From NCBI GenBank assembly GCA_003184365.1, contig NKYR01000023.1, positions 62,001 to 126,000 of the forward strand: a stretch of DNA of 64,000 nt, written 5' to 3'. A program made the position numbers and the translations under genes. This DNA is from Evernia prunastri. Taxonomy: Eukaryota; Ascomycota; Lecanoromycetes; Lecanorales; Parmeliaceae. Shown in pieces: positions 32,506 to 40,710 of this stretch. The notes beneath the pieces are model-generated. The model did not search any database. It worked only from the letters and a program-made list of their open reading frames with translations, and was not told where the DNA came from. Numbering within the stretch: position 1 is the stretch's first letter; every line of letters starts with the position of its first letter.

Positions 32506-33070
32506 CTGAAAGCGAAAAAGGCACCCGAACCCCCTTTGCCCCTCCCATCTATTCTTACTGTAGGCAGTTTAGATCATGCAAGGGCAAGCGGGGCGAAAAC
32601 ATTCCTCGGTTACCCTTGGGCTAACCACATTGCCGGGCGCTCTTTCCTTGCACTGCCACCGTGGGTCTGGCTCCGGATGTATATATTACTTGGCCTGACG
32701 CGAGGTCGATGCATGCATGCTGCTGTAGAGGAGAAAAGTTGGGACGAGAAAAGTCTCGACGCGAGAGCGGATAAAGCAAATTTGAAAGGTGTTGGGGTAC
32801 TTGACAGGGTTGTGCAGCAGTAAGGGCTAAGAAGGGGGAAAGGAGACGATTGCACATTTACAGATTGTTTTGGGAGGATTATTGGTAAGGCAAAAGGCCA
32901 GATTGAAGAAAGAAAGAGGGAATAAGTGAGCTTCGTACTGGCACGTTGAGATGAAAAGCAGGCTTATAGTGCTCGATGGAGACAGGTTACGATTCTGGCT
33001 TGACAGCAAGGAAGAGACATAAGTCGGAGTGGCAGTTCTTTCAATGACAGCGATTACTGAGGATAATGCT
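32506..33070. other. Intergenic, no supported gene
   Basis: Only short frames lacking motifs are present. Confidence 0.4.
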
Positions 33071-33564
33071 CTAAGCTCTGTAGCTTATCGATGAACTTCT
33101 TCTGGGTCTCTCGAGTTCCTCCCCCCTTCTGCCAACACTCTCCGCAAAATGGCCGTTCTTTCGGTCGCCATTAGCCGATTCGTCGCGATTCTCCAACGAA
33201 ATGTCCGCAGTCCCCATGGTGGAACCCCCGAAGAATGAGATTCGTTCCGAGAGCGGAGCAGGCGAGGGAGATGTAAGTGGTCGGGGATAGCGGGCTGCTA
33301 GCTTGGCCTATGGTTTGTTAGAGTGGGAACCAGTTTGAACAGCTGAAAGATGGTCGAATCTGCTTGGCTTTACAAAGATAGGTTGCAACAAGAGAGCTGG
33401 TACGGTGGAACTTTGAGGGATTGCGGTACTCTGCTTACCTCGGAGACCCCTCTCGCCCGCAGAGCATTGATCTCTTCAAGCTTGTCATCGGGCCAGGCAA
33501 TGGGCGAAGCTGAGGCAAGAGCAATGAGGTAGGTGACAAGGGTGATTAAGCGGCGCAGTTGCAT
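33071..33564 (-). CDS. Candidate small secreted protein (120 aa, two exons)
   Basis: Minus-strand exons are 33564-33439 and 33307-33071. Exon 1 encodes a textbook signal peptide (MQLRRLITLVTYLIALASA, then SPIAWPDDKLEEINALRARG) and ends at a strong GTAAGC donor. The 131-nt intron ends with a CTCTAACA branch and ACCATAG acceptor. Exon 2 continues in phase 0 as AKLAARYPRPLTSPSPAP and ends in a basic tail (GRRGEELERPRRSS). There are no cysteines in this reading. In another frame of exon 2 the same DNA reads PFCGECWQKGGG up to a stop 20 bp further on, so an alternative exon structure is possible. No family is recognised. Confidence 0.5.
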
Positions 33565-33933
33565 GCCGAAGGGAGCAGTATGGTAGTCTGAATATGGAAG
33601 TTGACCCTAAGGAAAGCTGAGTGTTCGTGGTTGGAAAAACGAAAAGAATGGATGTCATACATCTTATATGATCGAGAGACCTTCGTCGAAGGAGGCCCCG
33701 AAAGGCTGGACCGTGCAAGGCAGTATTTTTTGCGCATGAAAACCTGTCACTTACCCAGGGCAAGTGACCTGCAAATGTGAGCCAAGGCTGAGTTGGCACT
33801 GCCAAGCCCTTGCGTATATGGAATGTATGAAGTTGCATGATGTCTTACCTCGCCTGATAACGAGCAAGGGAACTATCTTGAGAAAAGGATACAAGAAGAC
33901 GATGGTGTGAAGAAGACATCATACCCAATGTCA

Positions 33934-34779
33934 TCAGACTTGCCGCAAGTCGAAAGCTGCTTCTGCTGCACTTTCGTAAGAGCCTCTCCAACACTTCTTG
34001 ATGATTCTGCCAAGCATCAAATGCTCTACGCTGGGAAACTCTCCCGCTGCATAGAGCTTTTGAATTTCACCTGTTGCGGAGTTGATCTTAGGATATGGTG
34101 GCTCTGCAGTCGACATCTCATAAAGTGTAGTGCCTAGAGCAAATATCTCCGTAGCGATACTAGGGCCTTGAATAGTTGGGCGTCGACTTCGTCTCTCATA
34201 ACAGACTGTGGCGCCCTCCCCGTCAATCGAAGAGCCTCCAAAGTCGCAGAGCTTGAGATCGTCGTTCTCGTCAAGAAGTAGATTATGGCATCCGATATCC
34301 GCTTGTAGCACATCCTTACTGTGGATATAACCGAGCCCGTCAATGATCTGACCAGCCCATTTCATGAGAGTCTCATCCGATGGAACCTCGCCTTTCCGGC
34401 GTAAGTCACGTAGACGTTTCCGCAATGGGCATACCAACCTCTCCAAAACCAAACCCCGAGTCTCCACGCGAATACATCGTAGTATGCATGGATGACAACT
34501 AAGCCTTTCGTAAATTCGGCGCTCGACCTCAAGGTCATGGACAGAAAAATTCAGTCCTGTAGCTGTCTTGAGGACGGTGTCCTCATCTAGTGCGTATATA
34601 ACGCCTGAGACACCACCGCCTATGAGATCCTCGATAGGTAGCACGTTGTCTTGGAACCTCTCAGACTCCATCTCTGCAGGCACAGATTCAACGACGGAGT
34701 TCATGAAGACATGCAGTTGTTTGCACCAGGCGCACCCGTCGACTCTCCTCCACTCGGCGCGTGATGAGTCAGCACTCAA
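33934..34779 (-). CDS. Fungal atypical protein kinase domain protein
   Basis: A single exon of 281 residues. The kinase domain starts near residue 50 with a glycine-rich loop (LIGGGVSGVIY), then the ATP-anchoring VLK with Lys71. The alpha-C region follows (EVERRIYERLS, Glu in LEVERR). The catalytic loop LQADIGCHNLLLD has Asp161 and Asn166, and the Mg-binding DFG is at 179-181. The canonical HRD is QAD here. The C-lobe has EIFALGTTLYEMSTAEPPYP. It resembles a family of short ascomycete kinases with a DIGxHNxLLD loop. Catalytic Asp, Asn, Lys and DFG are all kept, so activity is plausible. The first 25 residues may be optional because a second Met lies at residue 26. The gene is divergent from MTG1 with a 132-bp gap. 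Confidence 0.82.
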   Translation of the reverse strand: MSADSSRAEWRRVDGCAWCKQLHVFMNSVVESVPAEMESERFQDNVLPIEDLIGGGVSGVIYALDEDTVLKTATGLNFSVHDLEVERRIYERLSCHPCILRCIRVETRGLVLERLVCPLRKRLRDLRRKGEVPSDETLMKWAGQIIDGLGYIHSKDVLQADIGCHNLLLDENDDLKLCDFGGSSIDGEGATVCYERRSRRPTIQGPSIATEIFALGTTLYEMSTAEPPYPKINSATGEIQKLYAAGEFPSVEHLMLGRIIKKCWRGSYESAAEAAFDLRQV

Positions 34780-34911
34780 CAGAGTTCGGTGATTGCCAGA
34801 ATCCAGCGCTTTCTCTAACGAAGTATCGTCCTACCTCGACCTCAAGATACCTTGCGGGCTATGACGCGAAATGGCTATCACAGATGATGGACTGCTGTCA
34901 GATCGTCCTAC
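34780..34911. promoter_or_regulatory. Compact 132-bp divergent promoter region
   Basis: The start codons of the kinase and MTG1 point away from each other across only 132 bp. A shared promoter is inferred from position; no element was recognised. Confidence 0.35.
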
Positions 34912-36000
34912 ATGGCTCCCTTCATGCCACGGCGGGTCTTTCCCACCCTCGACTCCCTCCCTCGCTCCTACTTTCTTGGCCATCACCGCGCAGGTCTAAA
35001 CAAGATGAAAACGATGCTCACGCACATAGACCTAGTCATTGAATGCCGAGATTATCGAGTACCGCTGACATCTCGCAACCCGCTCTTTGAGGAAAATCTA
35101 GCTGGAAGAGAAAGATTGATTGTCTACACAAAGCAGGATCTAGGTAGCGCAGGCAGGCAGCAGGACAGACTTGTATGTACGTTGCAAGACATGGACATAT
35201 CCATCGTGAGCATTAACGCTGACTTCATACAGAGAGAGCGGCTTATTGAAGAATGGCAACAGCCCAGCTCAACACTGTTCTCCGACCACAAGGACAAAAG
35301 CTCGGTGCGCAAAGTCCTCAACTTCGCTCGCGACCATGCTATGGCAAAAGACTCCCTGATGGGCTCGAGAATGATGGTCGTCGGGATGCCCAATGTGGGC
35401 AAGTCATCTCTTTTGAATGCACTACGGCAGGTTGGTGTCCACAAGGGGAAGGCGGCACACACTGGCGCTCAACCTGGAGTTACCCGGAAGATAGGGACCA
35501 CGGTAAAGATTATAGAAGGCGATGAGAACAACGAGAGCGTCTACTTGATGGATACGCCCGGAGTCTTTGTGCCGCACGTGCCAAATGCAGAGTCTATGCT
35601 CAAACTGGCCCTGTGTGGAAGTGTCAAGGACACCATCATCGCTCCAACGACTTTAGCAGACTATCTACTTTATCAGATGAACATCTATAACCCAGAGATC
35701 TACGCGGGATACTCGGTGCCTACGAACGATATCATGGACTTTTTGAGCACTGTTGCACAGAAGACTGGGAGGCTACAAAAAGGAGGCTCGCCGGATGTGG
35801 ATGGTTCAGCACTTTGGATTATTCAAAGATGGAGAAATGGCCTGCTTGGAAAATTCATGCTTGACCATGTCACAGAAGATAATCTCGAAAGAGATCGTAG
35901 AGACTCTGAAGGTCTAGGCAGCAGCTTGAATCACGCTCGGAGAGCAGACAAAGACATGAGAAGAGAGAGGTCGAAGCAGAAGTATCTTAACGCTGGTTGA
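34912..36000 (+). CDS. MTG1: Mitochondrial ribosome-associated GTPase 1 (MTG1/YlqF family)
   Basis: A single exon of 362 residues. The GTPase motifs are circularly permuted as in YlqF/MTG1: G4 TKQD at residues 73-76 precedes G1 GMPNVGKSS (158-166). G2 lies in the QPGVTRKIG region, and G3 DTPG is at 214-217. A basic Arg/Phe-rich start (MAPFMPRRVFPTLDSLPRSYF) is compatible with mitochondrial import, and HRAGLNKMKTMLTHIDLVIE is family-typical. MTG1 assists late assembly of the mitochondrial large ribosomal subunit at the inner membrane. The C-terminal domain is complete. Confidence 0.93.
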   Translation: MAPFMPRRVFPTLDSLPRSYFLGHHRAGLNKMKTMLTHIDLVIECRDYRVPLTSRNPLFEENLAGRERLIVYTKQDLGSAGRQQDRLVCTLQDMDISIVSINADFIQRERLIEEWQQPSSTLFSDHKDKSSVRKVLNFARDHAMAKDSLMGSRMMVVGMPNVGKSSLLNALRQVGVHKGKAAHTGAQPGVTRKIGTTVKIIEGDENNESVYLMDTPGVFVPHVPNAESMLKLALCGSVKDTIIAPTTLADYLLYQMNIYNPEIYAGYSVPTNDIMDFLSTVAQKTGRLQKGGSPDVDGSALWIIQRWRNGLLGKFMLDHVTEDNLERDRRDSEGLGSSLNHARRADKDMRRERSKQKYLNAG

Positions 36001-37143
36001 CTAGAAATATTGAGTCGTGCTACATCCACCGTTATTCGAGGGGACGTTTCATCCAACGCCGCACGCATTCCCTTATGTTTGGGGCAACCTTGCTTCCCTC
36101 TTTCGTGTATGGACTTCCGAAGGAGCCTATAACGCCCGCCACGTTGCAGAAGGGTACCTTTGCATCCTCTCGAGCGCCTCCAAGTCATTCATGGTCATCC
36201 TGCCCTGGTCACGCTATTCAACCATCGTTTCATGACCGTGGAAATACTCATCGCGCGCTTTTCCTGCTTGACGGGACATTGTGAAAAGGTCTCCATAGCG
36301 CTCAGAAAGCTGTTATTTCGAGCCCAGCGTGTCCAAGGGACTGTTCGATCATACGCATGGCTGACTATTGACCTTTATCAGACGTTGACGTTGAACAAGC
36401 CACCCAAGGCAATACTGGAAATTTTTTCACTGGATGTATAATTTGCGTAGCATCCGGGAGTGTGCTCTATCACCACGTATGAGCACCAGCTCGGCCAAGT
36501 GTTGGCTGACTCTGAAAACCAACGGAGTAGTTCGCTGATGGCGACAACAGTCTACGGATTCTGCTTCCAAAACGCAGGGGTACTGGGAGTACTCCACACA
36601 ATGAGTCATTTACTCTTCCTTCATCGGCTGCCGGTGTTGTGCGGAATCATTCAGTTCGTACTAGTTTCGAGTCCTAATGGGGCTGGTACAATGGTCTTGC
36701 GGTGGTTTTACTGTCTGCCAGCACAATAACACAGAGTCGCGCCTCACACTAGAACGAAGAGAATCGCGCTCCATATGGCTTGCAGGCCTCGAATGATATC
36801 CCACGAACCGCAACGTAACCCATGCCAAGAAAGGTACCTCTAGCAAAATTATATGACAACTCATCAATGATCGATTTGAGTATTTGGCACGCGGCTGTAA
36901 GATAGAAATATCAAGCAACCGTCGGGCAAGCGCAGAGAACGTAGTAGACTTTGATAAGAAGCCTTTAAGTCGTAACCTTTGCAATCATGACAAGTTGCAT
37001 ACATTCTGTTACCGAAATCTACTACGTACTGCACTTCGTAAGATACAAGCTGGATGATTCTTTGGAGCCTTTGTCGTATCGAACTTTCTCTAGAAAGACC
37101 TTGCCCGGGGACCGTGTCATTCTCAGCAGTACGACATAGAACC
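36001..37143. other. Intergenic, no supported gene
   Basis: Short frames on both strands without motifs. It lies between convergent genes, so only terminators are expected. Confidence 0.45.
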
Positions 37144-37773
37144 TCACATTCCCATCAGATTGTCCTTCTCCAATGACGCCGGGCCAGTCTTCCGGTCCCA
37201 CTTATGAGCATCAACACCATCTGCATCTCCTTCATCGATAATCATTTCCGGCCACACGTATGCATGCGCCACCGCGCTGCCGACGGATGCCAGAAGAAAG
37301 GTCCACGGCAGCACCGACTGCATCACCCCCGCCAGCCCCTTGCCCGGCAGCAAGAGGCTGCTTGCGCTGGAGATCATGCCGCCCACGCACACGCCCACGA
37401 TCAGGAAGTGGTTCTCGAGCCGGTGTCGTCGATGCAAGCGGTACGCAACCAAGGCCAGGAGCGTGTATAGCGACAGGGCGGCGATGAAGGCGGGAGGCGA
37501 GGGGTCACGGACGGCCTGGGTGACGGTACGGACGAGGACATGCTGTGGGCAGAATGTCAGCGACGGCGGGATCGTTTGTCTTGGTTGTAACTTGGTCGGC
37601 ATTTTTACCCCCATTGTTGAGCAGCCTTGCTGAGATGAAGGTCCTGCGTCCTGTCCTGCGAGCGTGGTTGGGTGACCTCCGGCTCTGGTCGAGTGGGAAG
37701 GGTCATAGTTGCTGATGATCAGGGCTGCGGCGGCTTGAGACCCGATGGTCACGGGGTAGAGTATGCGATCCAT
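37144..37773 (-). CDS. Predicted small membrane protein with three hydrophobic segments
   Basis: Minus-strand exons are proposed at 37773-37609 and 37542-37144 (187 residues). The 66-nt intron (GTAAAA donor, GCTGACA branch, CCCACAG acceptor) is an exact multiple of three and contains no stop. Unspliced RNA would therefore encode 209 residues. The N-terminus begins MDRILYPVTIGSQAAAALII. After a polar loop come AFIAALSLYTLLALVAY, HFLIVGVCVGGMISSASSLL and SVLPWTFLLASVGSAVAHAY, then an acidic tail ending DNLMGM. No family is recognised. The membrane topology prediction is reasonably firm; function is unknown. Confidence 0.65.
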   Translation of the reverse strand: MDRILYPVTIGSQAAAALIISNYDPSHSTRAGGHPTTLAGQDAGPSSQQGCSTMGVKMPTKLQPRQTIPPSLTFCPQHVLVRTVTQAVRDPSPPAFIAALSLYTLLALVAYRLHRRHRLENHFLIVGVCVGGMISSASSLLLPGKGLAGVMQSVLPWTFLLASVGSAVAHAYVWPEMIIDEGDADGVDAHKWDRKTGPASLEKDNLMGM

Positions 37774-38577
37774 GTTGTTGTTGATGCAGACTCTTTTGAT
37801 GATGTCCGCCGGTCAGTGAAGTTGGTCAAGGATAGGGTAACAAGTGAGATTAGTCAGAAAGGACGAGGCGACAGAAGAAGGATGTGAATTCGTCTTAAGT
37901 AGGAGGATTGATTATCTAGGATGGAGGATACTTATGGCCCCCACTAAGCTAAGCCTACCTACTATGCCATATGTAGCTTACTGCAAAAGACTCCAGGCTG
38001 CGCCTGCCGGCTGATGATTGACACTAGGACAAAAATCAACCGCCGCAGTCCCGCCTTTTAGCTGGCTTCTGGCTGGCGAGAAATCCTGCCGAGTAAATTT
38101 ACAACGACAACATAAGACTTTCATATGATTTCAGTATGCGGGATTTACTTGACGGTGCATCAAACGTCGCTTTCTGAGCTCCCATTTCATGAGAAGTCGC
38201 CTCTTGCATGCATGCTGACCTATGTAGCCGAGCAAATACAAGTACGAGCCCGCTCTAGACGCCAAGGTTCTAGGACCAGTTCCTTGTTCATCGACACGAC
38301 CATCTGCTCTACGGCCTGGTCTCCAGGTAGACTTTTGGCAGTAGATACTTTACAGCCATCCTCCTGGCGATCGTGTACGGACATTACCTCCTTTTCCAGC
38401 TTGAGACTCATAAGGCTTAGTACAACACACCAAGCCAGAACGCAGGGTTACGGCAGGAAGAATGCAAGAGAGACCTTGGAGACGGCATCTCATGAAGTCA
38501 GCAAACCGACTATCGTGCGTGTCTTTCAAGCTCCGTTCCTGACCTTTTCGCGGTGTGCAGCTGGATTGCCATAGCCC
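37774..38577. other. Intergenic, no supported gene
   Basis: A 149-codon plus frame at 38125 has no motif or hydrophobic segment pattern and a composition typical of chance. It could hold upstream exons of the 49-codon frame at 38578, but no splice model was convincing. Confidence 0.35.
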
Positions 38578-38727
38578 ATGAATGGATCTATCGTCCAGGA
38601 CGGTAACGGAATGACGTTCTCGCTCAACATGCCCGTCGACTTGGCCCTCTTGATAGTGTTATTACTTATTCTAGGCGTGGCGCAGCTACTTGTTGCTCTC
38701 AAGCATGAAGCAGTCCAATCGGACTAA
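38578..38727 (+). CDS. Possible 49-aa single-pass membrane peptide
   Basis: The frame starts MNGSIVQDGNGMTFSLNMPV and continues with a clean transmembrane helix (LALLIVLLLILGVAQLLVAL) and a short charged tail ending at TAA. A GTGTGCAG sequence 17 bp before the ATG could be a splice acceptor, in which case this is the last exon of a longer gene. It ends 41 bp from the stop codon of the convergent ligase gene. The only support is hydrophobicity and a plausible start. Confidence 0.3.
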   Translation: MNGSIVQDGNGMTFSLNMPVDLALLIVLLLILGVAQLLVALKHEAVQSD

Positions 38728-38768
38728 GCTTTGAGTTGCATAACACGCTTTCCAAGATAACTCAGTGG

Positions 38769-40414
38769 CTACTCTATTTCCTTTGCCATCTTCTCTGCTA
38801 CCAGCTTTCTCTGTACCTTGCCCGTCGCCGTTTTCGGTATCTCGGCCGGAAACCAAACCTGACATGGTCAGTACGTGCGATCAAGCAAATTTCACATCCA
38901 GAGGAAAGCGTTCGGAAACACATACCTTCTTGGGTACTTTGTGGGGTGCTACCTTCTCTCTCACCCATTTCTGCAACTCCTTGGCGCTCATATTTTCCCC
39001 GTCCTTGAGTCTGACTGCGACTCCCACATCTTGGCCGTACATTTCGTCGGCAATGGCGAAACTTACGACATCTGCTACTGATTGATGCCCCCCAATGACA
39101 TTGTCAATCTCCACGGGGCTGATTTTCTCCCCGCCTTTGTTGATGAATTCCTTGATACGGCCTGTGAGATACAAGTAGCCATTTTTGTCCAGTTTACCAT
39201 AGTCGCCTGTGCGAAACAGGCCATTACCCGTAAACGCCGATGCGTTGGCTTCTGGATTCGAGCGATAACCGGCGGTCACACTCGGGCTACGAATGCAGAC
39301 CTCACCCTCGTCTCCGGCAGCAACTTCTTCACCTTCGACCCCTAGGATCCGGACTTCGATGTCTCCCTGCGCGATTCCAACGCTCCCTGGCACGTGCGAC
39401 GCAGGCGGCAGTGGATTTGAAGTGATCTGATGACTTGCCTCCGTCATCGCATACGCTTCTAGCACGGGGGCGGCGAAACGTCCTTCCAGCGTCTTCAGTA
39501 CCTGGGGCGATAGGGGTGAGGAACAAGATCGTATAAACCTTACTGGCGGCATCTGCGCGGGCTGTGGAAAAGAGAGTAAGATCTGATGCATCGTAGGCGT
39601 TGCTGTATACCAGCTGGCCTTGAATGTTGCGAAATCTGCCCAAAAGCTCGGCGCTAGGCGAGGTGGGATTATCATCGCACTACCAGCGCGGAGTGTTGAT
39701 AAGAAAGATGCGATCAGGCCATGCACGTGGAAGAGAGGCATGATCAGCATCGTGCGGTCTACGGGTTGCAGAGAGTAGGCTTGGCGGATATTGTCTAACG
39801 CTGCATGAGATTTGGACTTTCATTGTTTGTTTGACCTCCTTACCAACAGATAAAATTATGTTTTTATGAGTCAAGGGAACGGCTTTTGGCCTTCCAGTGG
39901 TGCCACTTGTATGCAAGACCAGCGCGACATCATCTTCATGAGGTTCATTGAGGTCCGTGGCTCTGTGGTTGTCTAGCTTTCCTTTCTCCTTCACGTCGAA
40001 CACCATACGACCCTCGACCCAATAGCACTCCACGACAGCAGCCTTGAACTTTCTTGCTGCTCGCACAGCGGGTAGATTCTTCTGATGAGCACCGCGAGGC
40101 ACAATCACCGCCGCCGCGTCGAGGTCATCAATATAGAACTCGACCTCGTCTTGCTTGTAAGCCGGATTCAAGGGTGCAGCGATGGCACGCTGCCACGTTG
40201 TCGCGAGGAAAGTTACTATGAATTCTCGGGAGTTGGGCAAGCATATTGAAACCGCTGCTTCCGGATGGATACCCAGGTCAGCGAAGTGCCGCTGGCAGGT
40301 TCTGATGTCATTTTGAAGCGTGATGTGCGAGACGACGATGGGCTCCTTTCCAGGGATGATCACTGCCGTGTTGTCATTATCTGCACTACTGAATAGATTT
40401 GCAAGCGTTGCCAT
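38769..40414 (-). CDS. PCS60: Adenylate-forming acyl/oxalyl-CoA ligase, PCS60/FAT2-like
   Basis: Minus-strand exons are 40414-39844, 39794-38926 and 38858-38769, giving 509 residues. Introns are 49 and 67 nt, with GTAAGG and GTATGT donors. The ANL-superfamily motifs are all intact: A3 TSGTTGRPK (169-177), MPLFHVHG, A5 EAYAMTEASH, and A7 FRTGDYGKLDKNG. A8 hinge TGRIKEFINKGGEKISP and A10 PKTATGKVQRK with catalytic Lys494 follow. Sequence order and the NPAYKQDEVEFYIDDL stretch fit the Pcs60 oxalyl-CoA/fatty-acyl-CoA ligase branch. Yeast Pcs60 is peroxisomal through a C-terminal SKL; this protein ends AKEIE and shows no PTS1. It is divergent from the T-C NRPS protein, so its activated acyl group could be loaded there. 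That link is inference. Confidence 0.9.
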
Positions 40415-40710
40415 GATGGTATTGTGACAGATGATGTAACGGAAACCTCCGGATCAAAGGGATAGAGGGGTTTGGGGATGTCTGGGCCGATCGTCGCGCA
40501 AAGTCGGAGAAGTTCGCAGAACACACTCCGGGTGACGTTCCTGCATTAGCAATGCAGCTTGGCTACATTTACGTCACATGAAAAACAAATCCCACTGGGA
40601 CTATTAATCAACAAGATAGCCCACACCACTCCTTACCTTACATCTTACACCGCGACAGAATCTTTACCGCGCAATCCTTCCCTACCTCATATCACACTTG
40701 TCATAACACC
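40415..40710. promoter_or_regulatory. 296-bp intergenic region between ligase and T-C protein
   Basis: The two start codons diverge from this segment, so both promoters must lie here or overlap the genes. It includes a pyrimidine-rich leader (TCCTTACCTTACATCTTACA region near 40630) before the T-C start. No specific operator was recognised. Confidence 0.5.

Noticed and set aside
38125..38574. 149-codon plus-strand frame
   Set aside because: Composition looks random, with no domain or signal peptide; kept only as possible upstream sequence of the 49-residue ORF.
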